DNA of 64,000 bases. Origin: CAZHNW01 sp942491575 (GTDB taxonomy: Bacteria; Spirochaetota; UBA4802; UBA5550). Of this stretch, positions 35,523 through 44,718 are shown in pieces. The translations under genes were made by a program, and so were the position numbers. The stretch lies in contig CALOBT010000025.1 in assembly GCA_942491575.1 (NCBI GenBank), positions 1,364,001 to 1,428,000 on the forward strand, in the 5' to 3' direction. Under the pieces are notes generated by a model, which saw nothing but the letters and a program-made list of their open reading frames with translations, ran no database searches and was not told where the DNA came from. Every line of letters begins with the position of its first letter. Position 1 is the first letter of the stretch.

Positions 35523-38228
35523 GTGCACTTACTGAAAAAATACATACATTCTGCTTTTTCATCCTCCGGAAATATTTTGCCTCCAGGCGTCCTAAAATTC
35601 AAGATTTGTTCATTTCGCAGTGTTACGACACTCTGCCTCCTCATGTGTTTCCTGCAAATCAGTCTTCTTAATGCTGACTCGAAGGAAAAGGTAGTACTGC
35701 AGTTAAAATGGTTTCATCAATTTCAATTTGCCGGCTTCTATGCCGCCCATGAAAAAGGATTTTACAGGGAAGCAGGGATTGATGTCTTAATCCGCCAGGG
35801 AGGCCCGGGGATAGACATTACAGGCATGGTTGTTGCCGGCAAGGCTCACTACGGGGTCATGTCTTCCGACCTCCTGGTAGAACGGAACAAAGGAAAACCG
35901 GTAGTCGTCCTGGCGGCAATATTCCAGCATGCCCCGGAAATACTGCTTGCCAGAAAAGATTCCCGTATCGCCTCTCCCCATGACCTTGCTGGACGAAATA
36001 TAATCATCGATGAACATACCATGCTGGCAATCTATGCAATGATCAAAAAAGAGGGTGTCCCCCTGGACAAAATCAGAATAATACCCAATTTCAAAAACAG
36101 TCATGAGGCTGTAATAAATAGAAAAAATGATGCTGTGGCAGCCTACCTGACAGATAAACCTTTCTATTTTATTGAACGGGGCATTCCCTTTAATGCTATC
36201 CGTCCCATCATGTATGGTGTTGATTTTTACGGTGACTGTCTGTTCACCAGCGTGGAGGAAATCGCTAAACACCCGGAAAGGGTAAAAAAATTCAGGGAGG
36301 CAAGTCTCAGGGGATGGGAATATGCCCTTTCACATCCCGTAGAAATAATAAACCTTATATTAAAAAAATACAGCCCCACCTCGAACCTAAAGCATCTGCT
36401 TTACGAAGCGGAAAAAACAGAAAAACTTATAATGCCGAAACTCATTCAAATAGGACATATGAATCCCGGGAGATGGAAGCATATTGCAGAGACCTATGTT
36501 CAGCTGGAAATGCTTCAAAAAAATTATTCCATCAAAGGATTCCTCTACGATCCAAACCCGCCTCCGGATTACAGATGGGTATACTGGACACTCTCGGCGG
36601 GAGCGCTTGTTCTGGTGATTATTTTATTCAGGCTGGTATCGTTAACCTTTTTCAACAGGAAACTTTCTGCTGCAGTTGAAGAACGGACAGCGGATCTGAA
36701 ACAGGCAAACGAAAAACTGAAAAGACTTGCAAAAGCAGTATCTCAGGCAGATGAAATAATATTGATCACCGACTATAATGGAATTATTCAATATGCAAAT
36801 CCCTCCTTTACAAGAAAAACCGGCTATACCCCGGAGGATATAGAAGGGAAAACTCCGATAATACTTAAGAGCGGCAGTCATCAAAATAAATTCTATCGGA
36901 ATATCTGGAAAACCATTCAGAATGGTGAAGTCTTCAAGGGTGACATTATCAATAAAACAAAGGAAGGCTCTATCTTCCATGCTGAAACAACCATCAGTCC
37001 CATCAGGGATGAAACCGGAAAGATTATTAACTATGTGGCGGTTTATCGTGACGTAACGGAAGAGAGAAAACTTCAGGACCAGCTGCGGCAGGCCCATAAA
37101 ATGGAGGCCATCGGCACCCTGGCGGGGGGTATCGCCCATGACTTCAATAATATACTTACAATTATACTGGGAAACAGCCAGATGCTGCAGAAAAAAAATG
37201 GTGACCCTGAAAAGAACTCCAGGCGCTTCGATGAAATTTATAATGCTGCCCTTCGCGCCAAAGACCTGGTATCACAGATACTCACCTTTAGCAGGAAAAC
37301 AGATGTAGAAAAAAGACCCGTAAGCATTACCCCGTTACTGAAAGAGACAATAAAATTTCTCTCTGCATCCCTCCCCTCTACAATCAGTATCCATAACTCT
37401 TTCAATGTGAAGCGCGACCGGATCATCGCTGATCCAACTCAGGTTCACCAGGTAATAATGAACCTCTGCACAAATGCACTCCATGCAATGAAAAACAGGG
37501 GGGGTTCCCTCTCTCTGCAGCTTGACAACAAACAGCTGGGACAGGGGGATAAATCAATAATACTTCCACCGGGAGACTATCTTCAGTTGTCCATAATTGA
37601 TACGGGCTGCGGCATGGACAGGGAGACACTGGACAGGATTTTCGAGCCATATTTCACCACAAAAGAAAAGGGTGAAGGTACCGGTCTCGGTCTGGCAACG
37701 GTTCACGGTATAATCAAGGATCATGGGGGAAGTATTTCAGCCTACAGCGAACCGGATAAAGGAACAACTTTTAATGTCTTTTTCCCCCTCGCCCCGGACA
37801 GCGATCATGCGGAACATGGATTTGCTGAGAAATTTGCTCCCATGGGAGATGGGACTATTCTATTAGTAGATGATGAAACAGCTATCACTGAAACCGTTTC
37901 AGAGATACTAAGTTCCCTTGGATACACCGTCCAATCATGCAATAGCGGCAGAGACGCCCTGGACATTTTCAGATCACAACCGGAATCATTTGATGTTATT
38001 ATTACGGACAAAACAATGCCGCAAATTACAGGATTTGACCTTGCCTGTGAGGCAAAAAAATTTAGAACCGATATCCCCATTATCCTCTGCACTGGATTTA
38101 CTGAAGAGGCTGATATAAGACTGGCGGAGTCCTGTGACATCAATGAAATTTTGACCAAACCGATTCTCCGCGATACCATTGCACAGACCCTGTACAAAGT
38201 ACTGAAAAACCGGCCACCACGGCCATAA
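35523..38228 (+). CDS. Hybrid sensor kinase with periplasmic NMT1/THI5-like domain
   Basis: About 901 aa from the GTG at 35523 (GAGAGA upstream); a TTG at 35511 is possible. Signal peptide near residue 30-48 (VTTLCLLMCFLQISLLNA). A periplasmic NMT1/THI5-type binding domain follows (LQLKWFHQFQFAGFYAAHEK, then VLIRQGGPGIDI), homologous to thiamine-precursor-binding proteins. Then come one membrane segment (YWTLSAGALVLVIILFRLV), a PAS domain, a HisKA helix with His near 539 (AGGIAHDFNN), a HATPase (NLCTNALHAM, GTGLGLATVHGI) and a C-terminal receiver with Asp near 829 (IITDKTMPQ). It should sense a small pyrimidine- or aromatic-like molecule. No partner gene is adjacent. Confidence 0.9.
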   Translation: MHLLKKYIHSAFSSSGNILPPGVLKFKICSFRSVTTLCLLMCFLQISLLNADSKEKVVLQLKWFHQFQFAGFYAAHEKGFYREAGIDVLIRQGGPGIDITGMVVAGKAHYGVMSSDLLVERNKGKPVVVLAAIFQHAPEILLARKDSRIASPHDLAGRNIIIDEHTMLAIYAMIKKEGVPLDKIRIIPNFKNSHEAVINRKNDAVAAYLTDKPFYFIERGIPFNAIRPIMYGVDFYGDCLFTSVEEIAKHPERVKKFREASLRGWEYALSHPVEIINLILKKYSPTSNLKHLLYEAEKTEKLIMPKLIQIGHMNPGRWKHIAETYVQLEMLQKNYSIKGFLYDPNPPPDYRWVYWTLSAGALVLVIILFRLVSLTFFNRKLSAAVEERTADLKQANEKLKRLAKAVSQADEIILITDYNGIIQYANPSFTRKTGYTPEDIEGKTPIILKSGSHQNKFYRNIWKTIQNGEVFKGDIINKTKEGSIFHAETTISPIRDETGKIINYVAVYRDVTEERKLQDQLRQAHKMEAIGTLAGGIAHDFNNILTIILGNSQMLQKKNGDPEKNSRRFDEIYNAALRAKDLVSQILTFSRKTDVEKRPVSITPLLKETIKFLSASLPSTISIHNSFNVKRDRIIADPTQVHQVIMNLCTNALHAMKNRGGSLSLQLDNKQLGQGDKSIILPPGDYLQLSIIDTGCGMDRETLDRIFEPYFTTKEKGEGTGLGLATVHGIIKDHGGSISAYSEPDKGTTFNVFFPLAPDSDHAEHGFAEKFAPMGDGTILLVDDETAITETVSEILSSLGYTVQSCNSGRDALDIFRSQPESFDVIITDKTMPQITGFDLACEAKKFRTDIPIILCTGFTEEADIRLAESCDINEILTKPILRDTIAQTLYKVLKNRPPRP

Positions 38229-38326
38229 TTCGGCCTCTAAAAATTCTTATTTATGTGGCGGCAAAATCGCTTTCCCAGCTGCAAATATAAAAAACACTTG
38301 CCAGAAATGACCCGGGATTAAACTTA

Positions 38327-38355
38327 TTGTCAGAAAACCAGTTATAGTATATAAA
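38327..38355 (+). promoter_or_regulatory. Sigma70-type promoter of lepA
   Basis: TTGTCA (38327-38332) and TATAAA (38350-38355) are 17 bp apart, 43 bp before the lepA start codon. Confidence 0.75.
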
Positions 38356-38398
38356 TTAAATTATCCTGCCCGGGCGGGAGACTACACAGGAAAAAAAG

Positions 38399-40195
38399 AT
38401 GGACCTGCAGCATATCAGAAATTTTTCAATTATTGCCCATATCGACCATGGTAAATCAACTCTGGCTGACCGGCTCATTGAGACCTGCAAACTTGTTGAC
38501 CCCAGGGATCACAAGGACCAGATGCTCGATACCATGGACCTGGAAAGAGAGCGCGGTATTACCATTAAATCAAATGCCATTACCCTCAACTACCAGGCCA
38601 AAAATGGTGAGCACTACATTTTTAACCTCATTGATACCCCTGGACACGTTGACTTCACCTACGAAGTATCCCGGGCCCTCACCTCCTGTGACGGTGTACT
38701 CCTGATTGTAGATGCCTCCCAGGGAGTTGAAGCCCAGACCATTGCCAACATGTACCTTGCCCTGGAAAATGACCTTGAGATACTCCCGGTAATTAATAAA
38801 ATTGATATGCCCAGTGCCGACCTTGATATGACCAATGAAAGTATTGAAACCAGTCTCGGCCTCGATCCCGCCGATGCAATCCCGGTATCCGCAAAGGAGG
38901 GAATTGGAATCGATGAACTTCTTGAAAAAATCGTCGAAGTCATCCCTCCCCCGAAGGGAGATGCCGATGCCCCCCTGCAGGGGCTGATATTTGACTCCTT
39001 CTTTGATCCCTACCAGGGGGCCATTATTAAAATCCGTATTATGAATGGTACCCTGAAAAAAAATGATACAATTCGCCTCTTCTCTACCGGAAAAGACTAT
39101 CAGGTTTCAGATTTAGGACACTTCCGGATGAAACGGGAATCACGAAAAAGTCTAGGCCCAGGGGAAGTAGGCTACGTTGTCGCGGGAATTAAAACCGTTG
39201 TTGATACCAAAATCGGTGATACCATTACCCTGGCGGGAAATCCCTGCTCCGAACCCCTCGCCGGTTTTAAGGATGTGAAACCTATGGTATTCTCAGGTCT
39301 GTACCCCATGTACAGCGATGACTACGAAGGCCTGAAGGAAGCCCTGGAAAAACTGCAGCTCAATGACGCATCTCTTCTCTATGAACCAGATAATTCATAT
39401 GCCCTCGGATTCGGTTTCCGCTGCGGATTCCTTGGTCTGCTTCACATGGAGATCATCCAGGAACGCCTTGAGAGGGAATTTGACCTCGCCCTGATCACCA
39501 CCGCCCCAAGTGTAGAATATAAGATAAACATGATAAATGGCGATACATTACATATTGATAATCCGGTAAAAATGCCTGACCCTGGCTCTATTGACAGCAT
39601 CGAAGAACCATATGTCGATGCCGCCATAGTAACACCGAAAGACTACGTAGGAAATATTATGGCCCTCGTTCAGGAAAGCCGCGGCATACATAAGGACATG
39701 CAGTACATCGATACACGGCGCGTTCAGCTGAACTATGAGATCCCCCTGGCAGAAATTGTTTTTAATTTCTATGATAAACTGAAATCTGTATCCCGTGGTT
39801 ATGCCTCCTTCGACTACGATATCAAGGATTTCCGTCCTTCGAACATGGTAAAGGTAGAAATACTGGTCAACGCCGAGCCCGTTGATGCCCTCAGTTTTAT
39901 TGTTCATGAAGATAAGGCGCGGGCCAGGGGAAAGGACATCATCAAAAAACTGCGGGAGATCATCCCACGGCACCAGTTCAAAATTCCTCTCCAGGCAGCC
40001 ATCGGCGCCAGTATAATTGCACGGGAAAACATCAGCGCCATGCGCAAGGATGTTACTGCGAAATGCTACGGCGGTGATATCTCCCGGAAAAGAAAACTTC
40101 TCGAAAAGCAGAAGGAAGGGAAGAAAAGAATGAAGCAGGTGGGAAGCGTGGAAGTTCCGCAGGAAGCCTTCATGAGTATCCTGAAAGTAGACTGA
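38399..40195 (+). CDS. lepA: Elongation factor 4 (ribosomal back-translocase)
   Basis: LepA/EF4 is a translational GTPase that remodels stalled ribosomes. The 598-aa length is standard. G1 AHIDHGKST, G2 region ERERGITIKS, G3 DTPGH, G4 NKID and G5 SAK are intact. The EF4-specific C-terminus is clear: YASFDYDIKDFRPSNMVK, then HRD-like HEDKARARGKD and the final AKCYGGDISRKRKLLEKQKE region. AGGA precedes the ATG. It has its own promoter and is followed by a repeat-containing gap before recQ. Confidence 0.98.
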   Translation: MDLQHIRNFSIIAHIDHGKSTLADRLIETCKLVDPRDHKDQMLDTMDLERERGITIKSNAITLNYQAKNGEHYIFNLIDTPGHVDFTYEVSRALTSCDGVLLIVDASQGVEAQTIANMYLALENDLEILPVINKIDMPSADLDMTNESIETSLGLDPADAIPVSAKEGIGIDELLEKIVEVIPPPKGDADAPLQGLIFDSFFDPYQGAIIKIRIMNGTLKKNDTIRLFSTGKDYQVSDLGHFRMKRESRKSLGPGEVGYVVAGIKTVVDTKIGDTITLAGNPCSEPLAGFKDVKPMVFSGLYPMYSDDYEGLKEALEKLQLNDASLLYEPDNSYALGFGFRCGFLGLLHMEIIQERLEREFDLALITTAPSVEYKINMINGDTLHIDNPVKMPDPGSIDSIEEPYVDAAIVTPKDYVGNIMALVQESRGIHKDMQYIDTRRVQLNYEIPLAEIVFNFYDKLKSVSRGYASFDYDIKDFRPSNMVKVEILVNAEPVDALSFIVHEDKARARGKDIIKKLREIIPRHQFKIPLQAAIGASIIARENISAMRKDVTAKCYGGDISRKRKLLEKQKEGKKRMKQVGSVEVPQEAFMSILKVD

Positions 40196-40331
40196 AAGCG
40201 AGAATGGCAATCCCCGGCCATATAACCGGCGCATCCTCGCAGCTCCTGAGAGCGACGATGCGCATCGTCGCCCTATATCCTGCGACATAGTCGCCCATCT
40301 AACCGGCGCATAGTCGCCAAGCGAGTAACAA
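40196..40331. repeat. Short repeats and a 20-bp palindrome between lepA and recQ
   Basis: The 136-bp gap contains a perfect palindrome of 20 bp (GCGACGATGC and its complement, 40252-40271). Two copies of TAACCGGCGCAT lie near 40221 and 40301, and two copies of CATAGTCGCC near 40286 and 40310. Composition is GC-richer than neighbouring gaps. The recQ start lies just to the right, without a clear ribosome-binding site. Confidence 0.75.
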
Positions 40332-41774
40332 ATGACACAAAACATATACAATCAACTCCAACAGCATTTTGGCCTGGAGTCCTTCAGAAGTTCACAGGAA
40401 ACCATAATCAAAGCGGTCCTTGAAGGTGACAACACCATGGTGCTTATGCCAACCGGTATGGGGAAGTCCCTCTGCTACCAGTTACCGGCCCTGATGCTTC
40501 CGGGACTCACAGTGGTTATCTCCCCCCTGATTGCCCTGATGAAAGACCAGGTTGACGCCCTTAAAAAACGGGGCATCGATGCGGAATATATAAATTCCTC
40601 CCTGAGTGCTTCAGAACGTAATGCACGGTACAGGAACCTCCAGGAAGGAAAGTACAAACTCATCTACGTGGCTCCTGAACGCTTCAGAAAAAAAGATTTC
40701 CGCGAAGCTATTCGGGAAAGGGATATCTCTCTCCTTGCCCTTGATGAAGCCCACTGCCTAAGTCACTGGGGACATGATTTTCGCCCTGACTACTCCCGTG
40801 TCGGTGAGTTCAGGGAATTTCTAGGCGAACCCGTCACCATTGCCCTCACCGCAACTGCCACCACTGCGGTTCAGCAGGACATACTTGAAATCTTAGACCT
40901 CGATGATGACGAGATTACAATTTTCAACGAAGGGGTCTGCAGACCAAACCTGGATCTCCTGGTGACAGAGCACCTGGAGGAGACGGAAAAATTCGAAGAC
41001 CTCCTGGAAATAATCATCGCCAGAAGGGGAACAACCGTAGTGTATTTTAATCTCATTGCCAGTCTCGAACGTTTCAGCCGTATACTGGAGATGAAAAAGA
41101 TTCGCCACCTGAACTACCACGGAAAACTTGATCCCTCAAAACGGCGCTCAGTGCAGCAGCAATTCGAAAAGGGAAAAGATATTCTGATGCTTGCAACCAA
41201 CGCCTTCGGTATGGGCATCGACAAACCGGACATCAGAAAAATCATCCACGCGGAGATTCCCGATTCGATTGAATCCTACTACCAGGAAATCGGCCGCGCA
41301 GGACGTGACGGCCTCACCTCGGAGTGTCACCTCATGTACACCCAGGATGACCTGGCGGTACAGACAGAATTTCTCATCTGGAAAAATCCCGATGCAAACT
41401 TTATCCAGAAGACGTACCAGGTGATGGAATCTCTCGGGCAGGCTCTGATAAGTCACGATTACGAAGATCTGCAGGAAAAACTGATCTACAAAAACAAGGG
41501 AGACCACCGACTGGCGACAGTCCTCTCCCAGTTTGATCGCCACGGGGTAACGGAAGGAAGTTTAACTTCAGGTACCCTGAAACTGGTAGATACCCTGCCG
41601 GATTTTCTGGTGGATGAAACTCTCCTCAAGGACAAGGCGGAGGGAGACCGTCAGCGCCTCATAGGTATTCTCAACTACGTTAAAACAGAAGAGTGCCGCC
41701 GTGACTTCATTCATGAATACTTCGACGCACCACCGGCCACCTGCGGCACCTGTGACAACTGCAAAATTGCCTGA
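40332..41774 (+). CDS. recQ: RecQ-family ATP-dependent DNA helicase
   Basis: A 3'-5' helicase of 480 aa. Helicase motifs: 0 FRSSQETI, I PTGMGKSLCYQLPA, II LDEAHCLSHWGHDFRPDY, III ALTATAT, V ATNAFGMGIDKPDIR and VI YYQEIGRAGRDG. The RecQ zinc-binding region is CRRDF...CGTCDNC at the very C-terminus. There is no winged-helix or HRDC domain after it, so this is a short-form RecQ. A decayed copy of its last 220 bp lies about 930 bp downstream (42707-42927), with a minus-strand gene between. Confidence 0.92.
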   Translation: MTQNIYNQLQQHFGLESFRSSQETIIKAVLEGDNTMVLMPTGMGKSLCYQLPALMLPGLTVVISPLIALMKDQVDALKKRGIDAEYINSSLSASERNARYRNLQEGKYKLIYVAPERFRKKDFREAIRERDISLLALDEAHCLSHWGHDFRPDYSRVGEFREFLGEPVTIALTATATTAVQQDILEILDLDDDEITIFNEGVCRPNLDLLVTEHLEETEKFEDLLEIIIARRGTTVVYFNLIASLERFSRILEMKKIRHLNYHGKLDPSKRRSVQQQFEKGKDILMLATNAFGMGIDKPDIRKIIHAEIPDSIESYYQEIGRAGRDGLTSECHLMYTQDDLAVQTEFLIWKNPDANFIQKTYQVMESLGQALISHDYEDLQEKLIYKNKGDHRLATVLSQFDRHGVTEGSLTSGTLKLVDTLPDFLVDETLLKDKAEGDRQRLIGILNYVKTEECRRDFIHEYFDAPPATCGTCDNCKIA

Positions 41775-41782
41775 GGGGGCAG

Positions 41783-42532
41783 TTAATCCTTTATTGTTTT
41801 TTTCAGGATATATCCGGGGTACAGTTTTTCAGTACATTCCGGACAAATCCCGTGGGTGAAATCTGCTTCCGAATGTATTTTAATATATGACTCAATATTA
41901 TTCCAGTATCCATCATCATCCCTGATTTTTTTACAGTTCGAACATATTGGCAACAAGCCCCTCAATACCTTTTCCTGAACAATATGATGCCTCAAGATTC
42001 TTTCATGAATATATAGAATTACAGATTCAATTATCAAAACCGTAGTGACAACATAAACCGTAATATCATTATAGGCTATTGTAATGACATCGAACTTTGA
42101 TAAAACAAACTGCACCATCATTATCGCTAACTGTACTAAAAACCAGAAGACACCCTTTTTGTCTCCCATATAAAAAAAATATATCACGGGTGCTAGAAAG
42201 AGCCAGAAGACTCCAGCCTTTTCGATCCCCCCGGTTTTAAACAGATAAACTATAAGAAGCTGAAAAATAATAATTTGTATTATTTTGGAGATTGTTGCTT
42301 TTTTTGTTTTTGCCGTATAGAGAAAAGCGATAAAAAAAATCAGGGAACCGGCAATTTCCAGAATACCGATGACGAAACTGCCTCTATAAATATTTATGGA
42401 TCCGTATACCAGCAATCCTGCAAATCCTATAAAATTCACCAGAATCAACACAGAATTCTTTGCATTGGCTACAAACTGTAGTCCTGATTTACTATCCTCA
42501 ACTGAATAATTCTGATTCAAATTGCACACCAA
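41783..42532 (-). CDS. Membrane protein with C-terminal CxxC/CxxC 'CKKIRDD' domain
   Basis: 249 aa. About five or six hydrophobic segments span residues 28-165 (SVLILVNFIGFAGLLVYGSI, VFWLFLAPVIYFF, VYVVTTVLIIESVILYI). They are followed by a cytoplasmic tail with GLLPICSNCKKIRDDDGYW, a short helix (IESYIKIHSEADF) and THGICPECTEKLYPGY. The four cysteines in two CxxC pairs predict a zinc ribbon. This tail is known to me as a recurrent C-terminal module of sensor-like proteins, without an assigned function, and recurs at 57742. The TTG start at 42532 is uncertain. Confidence 0.72.
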   Translation of the reverse strand: MVCNLNQNYSVEDSKSGLQFVANAKNSVLILVNFIGFAGLLVYGSINIYRGSFVIGILEIAGSLIFFIAFLYTAKTKKATISKIIQIIIFQLLIVYLFKTGGIEKAGVFWLFLAPVIYFFYMGDKKGVFWFLVQLAIMMVQFVLSKFDVITIAYNDITVYVVTTVLIIESVILYIHERILRHHIVQEKVLRGLLPICSNCKKIRDDDGYWNNIESYIKIHSEADFTHGICPECTEKLYPGYILKKTIKD

Positions 42533-42706
42533 TCCTGTTAAATTAACAATTTCAATAAATAAATTTTTTTAATTATACTGGAGATTAATTGTAATTTCAA
42601 CCAAAATAGATGAGTATTGCAAGAAGGGAATTAAATTGCCGACGGATTTCCTTTCTCGTAAAAACTAAAGAAGAAAATACCGGCAAAAAACTTACATATC
42701 AGAATC

Positions 42707-42927
42707 GAAGGAAGTTTACCTTCACGCATCCTAAAACTGTCCAATTCGTTCCGGACTTTTATGAGGATAAAACTCACATCAAGGACAAAGCGGAAGGAGA
42801 CCGTCAGCGCCTCATAGAATTCTTAATTATATAAAATAAAAAAGATTACTACAGTAATTTTATCTATAAATACTTCAATGCACAACCGACCATCTGCGAC
42901 ACATGTGATAACTATATGATAATTAAA
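42707..42927 (+). pseudogene. Decayed duplicate of the recQ 3' end
   Basis: This segment is collinear with recQ 41553-41774. It includes a 22-bp exact match (42796-42817 versus 41643-41664) and protein-level identity DKAEGDRQRLI, then FNAQPTICDTCDNY against FDAPPATCGTCDNC. There is one single-base deletion near the left end and one in-frame stop. The helicase core is absent, so it cannot be a working gene. It ends just before the stop codon of the convergent MBL gene. Confidence 0.88.
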
Positions 42928-42931
42928 AATT

Positions 42932-43735
42932 CTACAAAGCACCGATCAGTTCTTCTCGACTGAAGGGTTCACCATGTGAAGAATAGATAATTTTCGCCCC
43001 CATATTCAGAAGCCTGCGCCAGCTTTCATAAACCTTATTCATATCTTCTGCATAAATAGGACGGTGGTTAAGACCACAGAAACCCATTATATTCATAGCC
43101 ACATCGCCAACGAAAGCATTCCCATCCTCAAGAACTACAGAAATGGAATCGCTAGTATGTCCGGGAGAATAAAGAATTTTTCCTTTTATACCTATCTTAT
43201 CAAGCAGCACATTATCATCACCATCTACGACCAGATCCTCCTTTGATAGTACCACTGGAGAATAGCCGAAGTCATCATGTTTCTTCTTTTTAAGAATAGA
43301 GAAAGCTTCAAATACAGTCTTTGAACAGACATTGGCAGGTTTTACTGTATGAAGCGATCTACCTTTAGAAAGGGGAAAAACTGCCTGACGGTGTACAATA
43401 AGGATAGCCCCAGTATCTTTAATCAGGTCAGCAGCAAAACCCGCATGGTCATCATGATGATGCGTCAGTAAAATATATTTTATTTCTGATAGACTGATCT
43501 TTAAAGTCTTCATTTGTTCTTTAAAATCGTGAAAACTTCCGGCGAATGCCGTATCAATGAGGAGGAACCCTTCACGGGCTTTGAGCAGGTAGATATTCAC
43601 TGAGCCGAGTTTAATGCGTTTTATTGAACCGATAGATTCAACCTTTGAACCAGCGGTTTTCAATATTTCACTATATAAAAATAAACTTACAGTCATGAAA
43701 AAAACTGCAAATAGTGACAAAAATATTTTTTTCAT
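42932..43735 (-). CDS. Exported metallo-beta-lactamase-fold hydrolase
   Basis: 267 aa from the ATG at 43735, which has AGGGA 5 nt upstream; ATGs further upstream lack this. Signal peptide or anchor KKIFLSLFAVFFMTVSLFLY. The metal-binding motif is THHHDDHAG, followed by downstream ligands in YSPGHTSDS, the VGDVAMN Asp and a final SSHGEPF. This matches subclass-B3-like and related MBL hydrolases of unknown substrate. The SPGHTSDSISV block is typical of many non-lactamase members. It sits on the same strand as the CPBP gene, 86 nt after it, and may be co-transcribed with it. Confidence 0.85.
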   Translation of the reverse strand: MKKIFLSLFAVFFMTVSLFLYSEILKTAGSKVESIGSIKRIKLGSVNIYLLKAREGFLLIDTAFAGSFHDFKEQMKTLKISLSEIKYILLTHHHDDHAGFAADLIKDTGAILIVHRQAVFPLSKGRSLHTVKPANVCSKTVFEAFSILKKKKHDDFGYSPVVLSKEDLVVDGDDNVLLDKIGIKGKILYSPGHTSDSISVVLEDGNAFVGDVAMNIMGFCGLNHRPIYAEDMNKVYESWRRLLNMGAKIIYSSHGEPFSREELIGAL

Positions 43736-43821
43736 ATTCATCCCTAAATTTATTTTAATGATGCAGGGGAATATATCCGGCAACGTGTGGTTATCTTCCC
43801 CCCCCCCCGGTAAAGCCCTGA

Positions 43822-44562
43822 TCAAATCAATCCCGATGCCAGGAAAAAAATGGCCATACCGTGAGTAATTGCAGCGGGAATGACTCCGAATTTCATCCTT
43901 ATCATAGCGGCAATAATACCCTCATAAAGGGCAAATACAAGCAGGGGATAGCCGATTCCGGTAACGGTAAGTGCCAGAAAAATATGGCCAAGACCAAAGG
44001 TCACCCCTGATGCCAGGGCGGCATGTAATGGTTTCATCCCCCCCCTGGTTTCAAGGAAACCCTGCAGGTAGCCTCTGAAAAGAACTTCTTCGTATAAATT
44101 TCCCAACAATGTAGTCAGTAACAGTGGTCCAAGAAGCAACGGGGCCACTGCACCACCTCGCACCTCAATGGGAACTTTCAGATAGACAAGGAATAACGGC
44201 AGCGCTACGAAACACGCACCTCCCAGCCCTGCAGTTATACCCGTTATTTTATTTCCTTTAAACCATACGAGGAGAGACTTCAACTGCGGATCAAGGAGGT
44301 TCATCAGCAGCACCATCACCCCACTGGAGATACCCAGAATAGATAGAACGGTGAAATCCCCGATGAATCGTATCCAGAAAAATCCGCCCCCGCCGAATGA
44401 CCAGAAACCTGCTGGCGTCATGGCGTCACGAATGAAGATAAATAAAAACAGGTACCCGGTCAGTCTCAACAGATCTAGCCTTCTGGGAATAACAAGGAAA
44501 AAAGCCGCCGCCATCATTATCCCCGGCAGCAATCGTATCAGGTAATTTATAAAAACTTCCAT
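43822..44562 (-). CDS. CPBP-family intramembrane metalloprotease
   Basis: A 246-aa integral membrane protein with about eight hydrophobic segments. The CPBP (Abi/CAAX-type) signatures are present: motif 1 EEVLFRGYLQGFLE with the paired Glu and Arg, and motif 2 SGVTFGLGHIFLA with the catalytic His. Family members include CAAX prenyl-protease homologues and bacteriocin-immunity proteins. AGGAGG lies close to the ATG. Its promoter contains a dyad likely bound by the divergent TetR regulator, so the protein may be inducible. Confidence 0.88.
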   Translation of the reverse strand: MEVFINYLIRLLPGIMMAAAFFLVIPRRLDLLRLTGYLFLFIFIRDAMTPAGFWSFGGGGFFWIRFIGDFTVLSILGISSGVMVLLMNLLDPQLKSLLVWFKGNKITGITAGLGGACFVALPLFLVYLKVPIEVRGGAVAPLLLGPLLLTTLLGNLYEEVLFRGYLQGFLETRGGMKPLHAALASGVTFGLGHIFLALTVTGIGYPLLVFALYEGIIAAMIRMKFGVIPAAITHGMAIFFLASGLI

Positions 44563-44598
44563 TACTCCTCCTCACTGAATCCTCATCTCAACTCTCTC

Positions 44599-44661
44599 AA
44601 CATATGAACTTTAGTTCACATTGTCAAACAAAACATGAACTTTTTTTCATATTTTGTTTGA
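44599..44661. promoter_or_regulatory. Divergent promoter-operator region for CPBP and tetR genes
   Basis: On the minus strand TTGACA (complement of 44622-44627) and TATGTT (complement of 44599-44604) are 17 bp apart and drive the CPBP gene. The spacer contains the perfect dyad TGAACT-TT-AGTTCA (44605-44618). A related site (ATGAAC...TTCATAT, 44635-44652) sits in a larger inverted repeat with 16-bp arms (44624-44639 and 44646-44661, one mismatch). Both are likely operators of the adjacent TetR protein. Confidence 0.75.
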
Positions 44662-44718
44662 ATATTATTACACGAAATGTTTTAATGAAAAGGCTACAAT
44701 CAGAGGGGAAATAACGGA

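Noticed and set aside
42610..42834. Independent small gene of 74 codons
   Set aside because: Its C-terminal third is homologous to RecQ and the rest is a frame-shifted continuation of the same decayed copy.
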